Source: Elymus sibiricus (Eukaryota; Streptophyta; Magnoliopsida; Poales; Poaceae). Taken from it: a stretch of 64,000 bases of DNA. The stretch lies in the NCBI GenBank assembly GCA_039707655.1, contig CM077672.1, positions 357,288,031 through 357,352,030 on the forward strand, given 5' to 3'. Of the stretch, positions 22,421 to 32,534 are shown one piece after another (positions within the stretch are counted from its first letter, which is position 1; the number at the start of each line of letters is the position of its first letter). The notes under the pieces are model-generated. The model did no database searches. It had not been told where the DNA came from and saw nothing but the letters and a program-made list of their open reading frames with translations. Both the position numbers and the translations under genes were made by a program.

Positions 22421-22794
22421 AATATATTTATTTTTTATTAAACACAAAATTGGGTACATATTTTATTGAATATAAATTTATTTAATAAAATTGCCACACT
22501 TCCTCAAATAATTAATTGTTTTATTATGATGCTTGTCATCATTAAAATGATAGAGAAACTGAAGCATAACACATACACAAATTGAAAATTTCAAGATATT
22601 TATTACAAATATACAAAAGTGTAGGATTGTACCGATCACAGGGTAATTAAATTGCACTAAAATTAATATAAGTATCTTCACATCATTCAGTAGTATTCCT
22701 AACATTTCAAATGTTTAGGAAACACATTTGGAAAATATTACATTTTTACATCCATCAACATAAACTACACTTGCTGCTTCTAGTCTTCAGTGGA

Positions 22795-25011
22795 CTAATT
22801 GCTTCTTGAATTCATCATGAGCATGAGGATAGGATCCAACCGCAGGAGTTCTGCCATTACTTCACCTTTATGTTCTGAAAAGAACAAAGGAAAGAAACAA
22901 CCACCTTCACCGTTGCAAACGAAAATATTGTATAAGTAAACCAAGAAATGGAAAAACATAACTTGTACCATTGGAAATAGTAAGAGAACTGCAGCTAAAA
23001 GACATACCCATGCTGCTGGTGTCGTGACTCATATAGTATGGTCTTATTACAACCTTGATGCCTTCCTCCTTATTCTTTATCCTACAACAAGTACTAAGGT
23101 AATAACATGCAGTCTAAAATTAGTTCAAGTATATCTAGAAGTATGTGAATAAAAGTGAAATCGACGACAGAGGAGTATCACAAGTAGAGTTCAGCATTGC
23201 ATTGCCAGTATAACAACTACTAGCAAGCAAAGATACAGGTTTGACCAAATTAACAAAAGCTTAACGCATACCACAAAGGTCACGGAGACACATAACAAAA
23301 TGGAGCATCCATACAGTACAAGGATCTGCCAAGATATGTCTATTGCTTACTGAACTGGCTTTCCATTAGCTAGAGACTAGCTACACTAATTAAATACATC
23401 TCTCTGATAAAAATCATAGAAACTAGCTGCATCAATATCCAATGGTTATGGATCTATGGATCAGAGTATAGACACATCCTATGGGGGAACTTCAGATGGA
23501 GTAATGTCACATGATAACATGCAGCTACTACAGAGTATAGGCAACTTCATTTTGCCCACTCATAGAGGGAAAACCACACAGAATTAGTTTGTGCAAAGTA
23601 CAATCTGCTGACTAAGGCACTAAGCTCTAGGGGGCTACCATTCTTATATAAGAACTACAGGCCCACACAATCTGGCGATGTGTCATAACCAGCCCCAACT
23701 GTCATGTTTATTATGGAATTGTGTACTGAAACAAATGTCACTGGTCTCAAAATTTTGTTTCGCTGACGAGTAATGACATCTGGATGCTAAGATAGTTGTA
23801 AGGTCTGTGAAATGGTTCCATGAGGCAGGAACAAAGCATTTGATTATGTATAGCCTGACAATTATAGCAGAAGATGTGAAGAGAAATAACTATGTGAAAA
23901 TAAATTGAAGATGTAGGTGTAGAAAAAAGTATGCATAGATGAAGAAATTGTCCATGAAAAAAACAGCAATTCAAGCTTTTACTTGTCACATTTTTCACCG
24001 TGGTTTAAATTTAATTATCATAGCTTAGAAGACGTTCCAATGCTTGCTACTAGGTTAAACATTGCTCCATGTATCTGCAACAACAGTACCAATCATCTAA
24101 TAGTATCCACTCACAGTCAAAATGAGAGCGGTTGCGTAAGTGGGTATAATTAAGAAACACATATAGGGATGTACAGTAGCTGTGTTAAAGAAGATGCCAG
24201 GTCAGTTTCTATCCGAAATAGGACCTATGCTAATAAACTAATGCTCCAGTTAAAGCCACCCAGACAGCTCAAGCCCACTTATAGCCTGATCAATATCATA
24301 GGAAGGCCTGTCACAACGACGCCACGCTTTGGTTTTCCCACCTTGCTCTAGACCAGCGCCGTGAGCTCACTTGTATTTGTAAGTGAACAAATCGTAAGAG
24401 AAAATATGTGTTAGGCCCAAAAGAGTTAGTCTTAGTTCTGAATATAGACAAAAAATATATGTTTTTACGCCTTATATATACACACACAATTTGTTCCATC
24501 ATCTGCAACACAGACGCGCAACATGGCGACTAATTCCATAAAGGAGAACATTAAGAAGTGACCAAGTTGATAAGTGCCAATTTTAGAAAGAAGCATAGAG
24601 ACGTGTGCACAACAAGTCAGCAATGTTTACATTGCCAAGCACATTAGTTTAGGATCCACTAAATCGGTCAAAACCAACAGTTGGCCTGAGCATCACATAC
24701 CTTGCAGAACAAATTAGGTGTCACATTTCAAAACAGCATGCACAGGCAGTCAGGAGGTAGAACCTATTGATCCGCCATCAGTCACCTTCCCTACACATTT
24801 AGGCAAAAAAATTATTGAACTAACTATATGCAAGCGGGCATCCGTGTATTAAAAAAATTATTGACATCAAAACACGATACGTATACAAACATGATCAATT
24901 CCGAATCCAATTTAGGGATCGTGGCCGCTGGGGCAGAGGACGATGCTCGAACTTGCTGGTGCTTGAGAAGAGGAGGATGCCGCCACGGTAGGCCTCCGCT
25001 GAGGGAGCCAT
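22795..25011 (-). pseudogene. spliced gene remnant inside the CACTA (product unknown)
   Basis: Minus-strand model. An exon at 23,081-23,008 is bounded by TTGTAG and GTATGTC and reads IKNKEEGIKVVIRP, YYMSHDTSSM. It joins in phase to an exon from 22,874 (acceptor TTTTCAG) reading HKGEVMAELLRLDPILML and MMNSRSN, stopping at TAG (22,795-22,797). The frame stays open across the junction. A possible first exon near 25,011 begins MAPSAEAYRGGILLFSS in GC-rich sequence resembling a gene start. The exons between were not resolved. I do not recognise the product. It could be a TnpA-like accessory gene of the element or a captured host gene fragment. Confidence 0.35.
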
Positions 25012-25519
25012 CAGATCTAGGTTGGATGGGGGCGTCTCTTGGCGAGAAGACACGACGGAGAGCAGAGGGCGAGTGGCCGGAACGACGGGGAACAACAGGA
25101 CGGAGCGGCCGGCTCCATGTTGATGCCACACCAGGGCGATGTAGGGGGGCAGAACGAGAAGCCAGGTGCGAGGGGAGGAGCGCGCGGTAGTGGGAGCGCG
25201 CCGGTGGCGGCTCGGTGGTGGGGGGCGGTGCAGTGGTGGGGCGACGCGGTGGGGGGCGGTGGCGCGGTGGTGGGTAGATGCGTTCTTTTTCTTTTTTTCT
25301 TTTGTGCAGATGAGATAATAGCGGGGATTGATTTAGCGCTGATTAATCAGAAGGATCTACTATTAGTAAACGGAGGGAAAAGTAAATATTAGCAGGAATC
25401 ATTATTTTTTTTCCTCCGGTCGTTTTTCTTGGGAAATACATAGAGACTCTTGGGAATTTGTTTGATATGCAATTTTCAAATTGTGTAGAGAATTTTTTGA
25501 GAAAGAACTTCTTTTTAGA

Positions 25520-25640
25520 AGTGTATTACTTCCTCCGATCCATATTACTTGTCGCTCAAATGGATGTACCTAGATAGTGAAAAATAGTGTACATTATTTA
25601 TGTATTTCTTTATTAGCGGGAGATTATATATAAGATTAGG
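25520..25640. mobile_element. possible Stowaway-like MITE fragment
   Basis: ACTTCCTCCGATCCATATTA followed by TTGTCGCTCAAATGGATG resembles one end of the Stowaway (Tc1/mariner) MITEs common in grasses. The matching inverted end was not found, so this is a half element at best. Confidence 0.4.
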
Positions 25641-25644
25641 CCAA

Positions 25645-26460
25645 GACAACCACACTCCGGGACACGCGTCACTTGGTTGGTCACGACCAAGTGGCTTGTG
25701 GGACCTACCTATATCTTCTGGTGACGCCCTTCGACTAATGAATAGAAAACCCTAAGAAGCCCTATGTTGCGGGATTCCGTCGATCTTTGATTCAAAGCCA
25801 AATTGGTTCTTGGAATTGCACCTAGGATCCCTACCGGCTTTTGGATTATTTATGACAAGGCATGTAGCACCAGCGGCCACCGCTGGTAGCACCGTCGCCC
25901 ACCCATTAGCATCATGACTGCCCGCTAATGGTAGGACCTCCGTTAGCCCCTTACAGCACCAGTGGTCACCGCTGACAGCACCGCTGCCTGCTCCTTGCAG
26001 CAATTTTGCCCACCATAGCATCACTTGGCAGGACCAACGTACATCGCTCGTAGTAGTGCAGGCTCTCGCTTGCAGCACCGCCAACCACAATTCCAGCTTA
26101 AATAGTGCTTCAGAGCCGTATGGAAAATTGTAATATTAAGGCGGGTTAGATCTTCCAATAAGAAGTGAAATTTGGTTGCGTGCTCAGCTAAACTCATTTT
26201 GATACAACAATCCATTTGAAAATCTTTGAAGAATCATTATCCCTTTCCTTTACAGTTCTTACTGTTGTTCATACTTTTGGTTGTTGTTCATTATGTTCAA
26301 TTCTGAAGCATCATCATATGTGTGAGAGTGAGCCTGACGATCGGTGTATTGCAGAAGTGTCCCGACAAGTATAGGGTGGCAGCAAAGAATTTATTAGTTT
26401 TTAATTTTGTAAAATGCAAACTATGTCCGAAAAGTATGTAACTTAGCATGGTGCCATCAT
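25645..26460. other. CACTA cargo, unassigned, with CAGCACC-type internal repetition
   Basis: Around 25,868-26,000 the sequence repeats GTAGCACCAG(C/T)GG(C/T)CACCGCTG-like words (two to three degenerate copies). Minus-strand frames here are short and unlike known domains. No function can be assigned. Confidence 0.35.
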
Positions 26461-26724
26461 ACGACAACTACATGGTGTGGTACTGAGAATGTTTCACAAA
26501 AGTTTTCACACACACTACTTACAAACCAGATCATCTTCAAGGGAGAATCATGGTTTCGAGAGGAAACGAGTCAGGTTTGGAAGCAATGTGATCGCTGGTT
26601 CATCCGCTGCCCTTGATTGGTTTACACTCAAGATACACCATTACATGATCCGTGTCATAAATTATAATCTTTTAGGACCCGTTTGCTACTTTAAGCAATT
26701 CAATTCATTTATAGACCCTTGTTG

Positions 26725-27000
26725 CATATGGTGACACCATACGACACCTACAGGTTGTGGTAGAAAATGCAAACGAAGTCTGAAAAAAAATGAAACTTTA
26801 GAAGAAGATAAAAACAAAGAAACTGTATATATAAACACAAAGAAACAAAATATAGAAAGAAAATGGTGGCATGGTGACATCATACGACCCCTACAGGTTG
26901 TGGTAGAAAATGCAAACGAAGTCCAAAGAAAATGAAACGTTAGAAGAAGAAAAAAACAAAGAAACTAAGAAACAAAATAAAAAGAGAAAGGAGAGCTAAG
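26725..27000. repeat. imperfect direct duplication, period about 143 bases
   Basis: TACAGGTTGTGGTAGAAAAT with the following AAACGAAGTC and A-rich tail occurs at about 26,750 and again at about 26,893. A diverged third start (CATCATACGAC) lies near 26,455. This is a local tandem duplication in the CACTA cargo. Confidence 0.65.
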
Positions 27001-27047
27001 AAACAAAAATAAAGGAAGTAGGAGAAATTTAAAATTAAAATAAGGTG

Positions 27048-27112
27048 ATGAAGGATCGAACCAGAGACCTCTAAATCACTAGCTAATACGATAACCAATA
27101 GGCTACAGTAGG
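27048..27112 (-). ncRNA. tRNA-like (SINE head-like) sequence
   Basis: On the minus strand a perfect B box GGTTCGATCC (27,053-27,062) lies about 30 bases after an A-box-like TAGCCTATTGGTTA (27,092-27,105), the spacing of an RNA polymerase III internal promoter. AT-rich sequence follows. No complete cloverleaf or acceptor stem could be drawn, so a SINE or tRNA relic is more likely than a working tRNA gene. Confidence 0.4.
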
Positions 27113-27179
27113 AGTTTTGACATGTTGGCAACCGTCTTTTTCTTATACTCTCGTATCAGATAGGGCGCTCCAAATCGCC

Positions 27180-27502
27180 CAATATCCCCAAACCCTAATC
27201 TCCAGACTCGCGCACAATCCCCCCCGCTCTTCGTCCCGCGCCGCCACCCCCGTCGCCCCCGATTGCCGACGCCTCCTCCCGCGGCCCTTCGTCGCTGGCG
27301 CGTGCTCTCGCGCTGCCAGCCTCACCTCCTCGTCTCGCGCCGCCATCCCCTGTCGTCCCTATCGCTGGTGCCTCCTCCCCCGCCCCCCCCGGTCACCGGC
27401 GGCTCCCACCCACGCCGCACCCCTCGCCCGGCGCCGGCCGCCATCCTGCGCCACCTCCTTTAAACCCTCCCCCCTCCGACGTCGCCCCGCCGCCGGACAC
27501 AG
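27180..27502 (+). other. captured-looking gene leader / first exon
   Basis: CAAACCCTAATCTCC, typical of plant 5' leaders, is followed by GC-rich, Pro/Ala/Arg-rich low-complexity sequence and a clean donor (GACACAG then GTGAGC at about 27,503). The composition contrasts sharply with the AT-rich flanks. No domain is recognisable, so this is most likely a host leader exon carried by the CACTA. Confidence 0.35.
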
Positions 27503-27797
27503 GTGAGCCTCGTCTCTGCCCATAGGGGACCTTATGAAGAATGCCATCCATGGAGATCCTACTATGGCTCTTCCTTTTCTTATGCACTGATGTATCATGT
27601 GGCAAGTTCGTACTGATTTTTTTTTCTAATTGGAGGTGATGCCTCCCCGTATGCCTACCTTCTGCAGTATGGCCTAAACTGATGTTGTAATTGATGATCT
27701 TGTTGGCGTAGAGATAGAGTGCAGATGAATCGATTAAATTAATAATGTTATTAGCTGAATCACTGAATTTTATTTAGATTGATGAAATTGATATAAA

Positions 27798-27798
<1 letters not shown>

Positions 27799-27853
<55 letters not shown>
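27799..27853. repeat. (GTT)n microsatellite, about 18 units
   Basis: Uninterrupted GTT repeats inside the CACTA cargo. Confidence 0.95.
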
Positions 27854-28341
27854 TGTAGATATATTAATTAATTAAGTGTGTAGAGCGCTATTTTGTATAT
27901 AAATTTTCTAGATACGTGATAAATGAATTAGACTAGCTTCATTTTGTAGCAGTACTGGCATCAATTAAGTGTGTGTCGTTGTATTAAATTAACTGATCCA
28001 ATGACTCTTTAAACTCCCAAGAGTTGTTTACTTTAGTAAAGTTCTGTAATTCTTGCAGAAAATTGTATGATCAATATGTTTGGTAAATTTCCATCAAGCT
28101 AGTAATGGATTTTTCTCTTGCGTTTTGTTCTTTCTCTTTGTTGAATACACACTACAGTTTCTAATACCCACGTAGGTTTACTATTATTATAGTGAGTGCA
28201 GTAACTATATATTTGTTGTTACAGAGTGAATCAATGGATTTGAATGAAATTTATAAAAGAATTATTTCTTTCTTTTCCCTAGACCAAGTGACTAGTAATT
28301 GGATGGCGTAGAAGGTTTTCTTGACTTTGCATCAACGAAAA

Positions 28342-29740
28342 AAATAGCACGCTATTTCGGCGTTTTAACCTCGCTATAGCGTATCTGAGAGTCCCACGTT
28401 ACATTTTACCTATTTTACTCGCTATGACGCTAAATGCGCTATAGAGCGCTATTATGGCGCTAAACGCAAAAACGTTTTAGTGTTTTAGCGTGAAACAGGC
28501 TCAGCAGACAGTAACCCATCGGGCATCGGCCCAACGCAACACAACAGCAGGCCCATGGTCCATCCATCTAACGCCGTAACCAGCCAGGTCGTGGACAACG
28601 CAACGCACAGCCACAATCCCAGTTTTCCTTTTCCCATCCTGTCGTGGCTAGGGTGGCGGCGGCGGCTCCAACTCCAGCACCTGCTGCGCCGATGCCAGCC
28701 ACGCCGGCGGCGCCAGCAACTCAGCCATCAGGTGTGTGGGACGAGCAACCTTTCTTCGGTAGACTTCCCCATTGATGTCGTCCACGGTCCACCAAGCAGG
28801 GCTGCGACAAGAACGCGGCCGTCGGCACGCCGCAGCGCGCGCACGGGCGTCCCCGCCGCGGCCTCGGCCCCGAAGAATGCGTCGGTCTCAGACCCCGCGT
28901 CGGCAGCCTGCACCTGTAGTCCTCGAAGTCTTGGCGCGCGTTCAGTGTCGGCATCTTAGCCGTCAGAGATGGCGGCGACGCGGAAGGGGCCTACCGGCGG
29001 CTGGACAGTGGTGAGCAGGTGACGCCTGGTGACAAGCATGGGGTGGCGGCCGTTGTAGGCTAGGCATCGGCCGAAGTTAGGTAGTTCTCTGTTGTGTAAT
29101 GTGTAGTGGCGTTAACTGAAGAACTGCACATCTTTCCTTCTGTCATCTAATCTGTAGTTTTGTACTTCATCCTGTTATTATCTTCGCAAATTATTTTTGA
29201 TACTAGATGGTCACAACTCGATATGCTCCTGTTATTAACTATGTTTATTGAACAAATGCTCCTTTCTCCTTTGGTGATTTGCTGCAAGTGAAATGGAGTA
29301 TGCTTCTGTTATTAACGAAAATGAACTATGTTCATTTGAACAATGCTCCTGTCCTCCATTATATATTCATGAATCCTATGTTGTTAAGCTACTGACATAT
29401 ACTATTTTGTCTTCTGAATTATTCATGTTACATACCGACCTATACTTTTTTGTCTTCATTGAACTATGTTCATTTGAGCAATGCCCAAGTTTTGTCTTTT
29501 GAATTAGTTAATTGCTCTTCTGAATCTTATGCTGTTGTATTGTTGTCCTTGTTCATCTTAACTAGTTATGCATGTATGGCTCCTGGACAAAAAAATTAGA
29601 TGTTGAAATCCTTAATTTCTGGGATATATTTTGCATTTTTTTAAAGGCTATTTTGAAAATAGCACATTATAGCACGCTATAACTTGTATAGCATTTGGAG
29701 AAGGGCCACGCTATTTTAAATAGCACGCCATTTGGAAAAA
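28342..29740. mobile_element. possible nested element with ATAGC-rich inverted ends
   Basis: The left end AAATAGCACGCTATTT and the reverse complement of the right end, AAATGGCGTGCTATTT, match at 13 of 16 bases. Both ends are full of AGCGCTAT/ATAGCGC words (28,345-28,480 and 29,645-29,735), as in grass hAT-like or Mutator-like elements. The middle holds GC-rich gene-like sequence (28,560-29,010). No transposase and no convincing target duplication were found. Confidence 0.4.
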
Positions 29741-29934
29741 GTTACGATGCCAAGATCTGTCCCCATGTGGTAAATGCGTCAATGCATTGTTATTGAAGCG
29801 CCAAGACGTGTCTTATCACTTAGTTTGTCATGGCCTTTCAGACGTGTATGATCCTAGAATAGAACTGCTTCAAATATGTGCCAGATGGTGGACTATGCAT
29901 AATGTGGGTTGTGAAAGTAATTTCCTTTCATTAC

Positions 29935-30148
29935 CTGTAGGATCCAATGATAGGTAAGCCGTAGGCAGTATTGTATAAATGTTAGTGGCATGCACCATTG
30001 ACTCGTTATGATGTTTGTCCAGGTAGAGGTACAATGCTCTTTCACCAGAAAGAATATTAGCTCCAAATCCATGATGATTCACAGATCCAACCGACTCATC
30101 ACCAACAACAACATCTATTTTGTCTTTTTCGTTTCGTATTTCTGGAAT
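29935..30148 (-). pseudogene. isolated well-formed exon inside the CACTA (product unknown)
   Basis: A 214-base open exon between the acceptor TTACTTGCAG and the donor CCTACAG/GTAATG on the minus strand. It reads IPEIRNEKDKIDVVVGDESV, NHHGFGANILSGERALYLYL and ESMVHATNIYTILPTAYLSL, ending LDPTG. The composition is protein-like and not repetitive. I do not recognise the family. It may belong to the same minus-strand gene as the exons at 22.8-23.1 kb, or it may be captured host sequence. Confidence 0.35.
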
Positions 30149-31489
30149 CTGCAAGTAATTTGCTCATTAGGATGGTTAAAAGAATAGGACAGTTACATAA
30201 TGGCATGATGCAAGGTGCCGATAGATGTGAAATTTATTTGTTAAGAATTAAAGTAACAGGACTTTAGGATGTCTAATGTAACAGGACTACACCCATTAGT
30301 GGAGTAATCTGGAAATCTTGAACCAAAGTTAGCAATATATTAATAGACAGTCCGTATATGTATTGAATTTAACTGACCCTCCTGATTTGTAATGAACTTC
30401 GGTTCAAACACTTCATTGAATCTTTATTTTCAGGAAATTTTGCAAGTGGAGATTAGAAGGATTGATTGTTCTGAACCGACGGATGAAGCTATGTGTTATA
30501 TTACCGAACTTTAATATGTTTGCTTAGTTCTTGCTCTTCAAACCTGAAGCTTGGAAAATTTCAGAAAATTTGTACGAAGTTAAGCTTCATGTATAACAGA
30601 TTTTCGTTTGGAATATACAGACTATTTGTCAAAGAAGTATTATGTCAGATTTGCCATCTTGTAACTGAACTTATTCCCTTTTGAAATGGACGTTCTGATT
30701 TATGTGGGATTGGTGTCAAAACCTGATGTCTGATTCAATTTTCTTCTTTGTTCTTGGTAACCAGCCTGTACGTGCATGACTTTTGTGCCTTGTAACCTGT
30801 AGCTGGCCGTTGTTGCGTGTGTGACAAATGTGCCTTACACTTACAGCTGGGCGCTGGTCGTCTTGTCGCCCTGTCAGCTAGGCGTTGTACGGTTGGCACC
30901 GTCTGTTTGATTGCTTTCAACCGCTCTTGTTGTGATGTTGCTTTTGTTCCAGTGACTTCAATTACCGCTACGGACAATACTTGTGGTGTACTGGAGTGAG
31001 TGTGATGGACAAAATATTATTAGCACACGAACAACTTTCTTTCCCTCCTTTGATGCTAGTACACCACTCGTGTAGTGACTACTGGTTAGTGCTTGATTGA
31101 TGCTCTTAGTTGAAATACTATAAAATTCAACAATTATGCTCTAGTTTGTTGGTGGTGTTTTGCTTCTTCATGAGTACAAGTATTGACGTCAATTGCTTAA
31201 TTCTATATGATCAATTTAAAGTGTGCATGTATGGTCGTCGAGTCATCCTAAAATTAGCGGCTAATTTGGTTAATATGGTATTTACTGAAACTATGTCGAA
31301 ATAGTTTGATATTTATCGAAACCAAACCATATGTTGTTTCGTCTCGTATTTGCCAAAAAAAAAATCTATTTATCATTTTTATTAAATAATTTCATGTTGA
31401 CATGTGGGCCCTATATGTTAAGGTAATGGTGATATACTCACGCAATTATTTTTGGTCTTTCTATTTCCCCCTATAATAGAGACTATAAC

Positions 31490-31765
31490 ACTATGGATTA
31501 ACACATGATTATGTGTTACTTTCACTAAAGTATGTAACACACTCCCATCAACATATATTTATGTGTTACTGTGGCAGTATCTTTGTAGCACATTACCTCT
31601 AACACATAATTATGTGTTACATCATTGATATAGTTGTAACACATTTTCGGGCCTATATTATATGTGTTACTGCTGGTCTTTGCAACACAAATTATGTGTC
31701 ACTGCGTTGTTACTAGTAACATGTTTTACTATGTGTTACATGATTGTGTTACCAAAACTCTGTCC
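31490..31765. repeat. right subterminal repeats of the CACTA
   Basis: ATGTGTTAC/GTAACACA words repeat about ten times up to the terminal inverted repeat, mirroring the left end. Confidence 0.8.
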
Positions 31766-31778
31766 TGTTGTAGTGATA

Positions 31779-31933
31779 ATTCTCTTATGGTGGGCGGCTA
31801 GTGCTCGTAGAGTTGTATCGGTGGTCGATAGAACTTGAAGGGAATATTGATTCTACCTTTAGCTCCTCGTTGGGTTCGACACTCTTATTTATTGAAAAAG
31901 CTACAATTGATCCCCTATACTTGTGGGTTATTA
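31779..31933 (+). repeat. 3' LTR of N, unit 1, second part
   Basis: Resumes after the CACTA with ATTCTCTTATGGTGGGC. Compared with unit 2 about 400 bases are missing after GGCGGCTAGTG (short AGTG homology). It ends CTATACTTGTGGGTTATTA, with the terminal CA changed to TA. CACTT follows. Confidence 0.8.
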
Positions 31934-31938
31934 CACTT

Positions 31939-32534
31939 TTACTAGCAACCAATTTCATAAGAGCATCCATCTTATCACTCAAAGTATTAATTTCTTCAAC
32001 AGAATTTACCTTCTTACCAGTTGGAGTTCGTTCAGTGTGCCATTGAGAATAATTTGTCATAATATTGTCAAGAAGTTTTGTAGCTTCTCCCATTGTAATT
32101 TCCATAAAAGTACCACCTGCGGCAGAGTCTAGCAAATTTCTAGAAACAAAGTTTAGTCCCGCATAATTTTTTTGTATGATCATCCATAAATTTAAGCCAT
32201 GTGTTGGGCAATTTCTTATCATTAATTTCATTCTCTCCCAAGATTGTGTAACATGTTCATGCTCAAGTTGCTTAAAATTCATAATTTGATTTCTCAAAGA
32301 AATAATCTTAGCGGGAGGAAAATACTTGGTAATAAAAGCATCCTTACACTTATCCCAAGAATCAATACTATTTCCAGGCAAGGATGAAAACCAAGTTTTA
32401 GCGCGATCTCGTACTGAGAACGGAAATAATTTTAATTTGACAATATCATTATCCACATCTTTTTTCTTTTGCATATCACAAAGCTCAACGAAACTATTTA
32501 GATGGGATGCAGCATCTTCATTAGGACTACCAGA
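31939..32534 (-). pseudogene. Athila-lineage gag N-terminal part
   Basis: Minus-strand frame with the retrotransposon gag core: SGSPNEDAASHLNSFVELCD, RDRAKTWFSSLPGNSIDSW, DAFITKYFPPAKIISLRNQI, LEHEHVTQSWERMKLMIRNC. Gag forms the virus-like particle that packages element RNA in the cytoplasm. The frame is cut at its C-terminal side by element N (it continues at 15,611) and at its N-terminal side by an LTR starting TGTCACAGCCC at 32,535. The part present has no stop, but the gene as a whole is dead. Confidence 0.85.

Larger units (their letters stand above)
21967..31775. mobile_element. CACTA (En/Spm) DNA transposon, 9.8 kb, no transposase seen
   Basis: Terminal inverted repeats: left CACTACTACAGGACAGAG, right (reverse complement) CACTACAACAGGACAGAG, extending with few mismatches to about 30 bases. 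The three-base duplication ATA (21,964-21,966 and 31,776-31,778) flanks it. The empty site TTTATAATTCTC survives at 60,393 in unit 2 and TTCATAATTCTC in the 5' LTR, which proves the boundaries. Subterminal regions are packed with GTAACAC/GTGTTAC. I see no TNP2-like transposase frame (largest frames about 130 residues, low complexity). The interior carries spliced exon remnants, a captured-looking leader, nested small elements and a microsatellite. It is therefore non-autonomous. Confidence 0.92.
15617..31933 (+). mobile_element. element N, unit 1: non-autonomous LTR retrotransposon with a nested CACTA
   Basis: Complete element with 5' LTR 15,617-17,015, tRNA-Asp-type primer site, a 4.0-kb internal region with one orphan reading frame and no pol, a polypurine end, and a 3' LTR starting at 21,003 that is split by the CACTA (21,967-31,775) and ends at 31,933 (TTATTA instead of TTATCA). 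The CACTT duplication shows that it inserted into the Athila gag gene. Without reverse transcriptase or integrase it must rely on an autonomous relative; Athila-lineage machinery is the natural guess from the primer site and the shared 3' block. Confidence 0.85.

Noticed and set aside
25752..26215. Minus-strand frames of 112 and 64 residues in the CACTA
   Set aside because: Composition follows the CAGCACC repetition; no splice or domain support.
28555..29014. Frames of 60-134 residues in the GC-rich cargo
   Set aside because: Overlapping on both strands with no consistent splice model; kept only as gene-like sequence in the nested-element entry.
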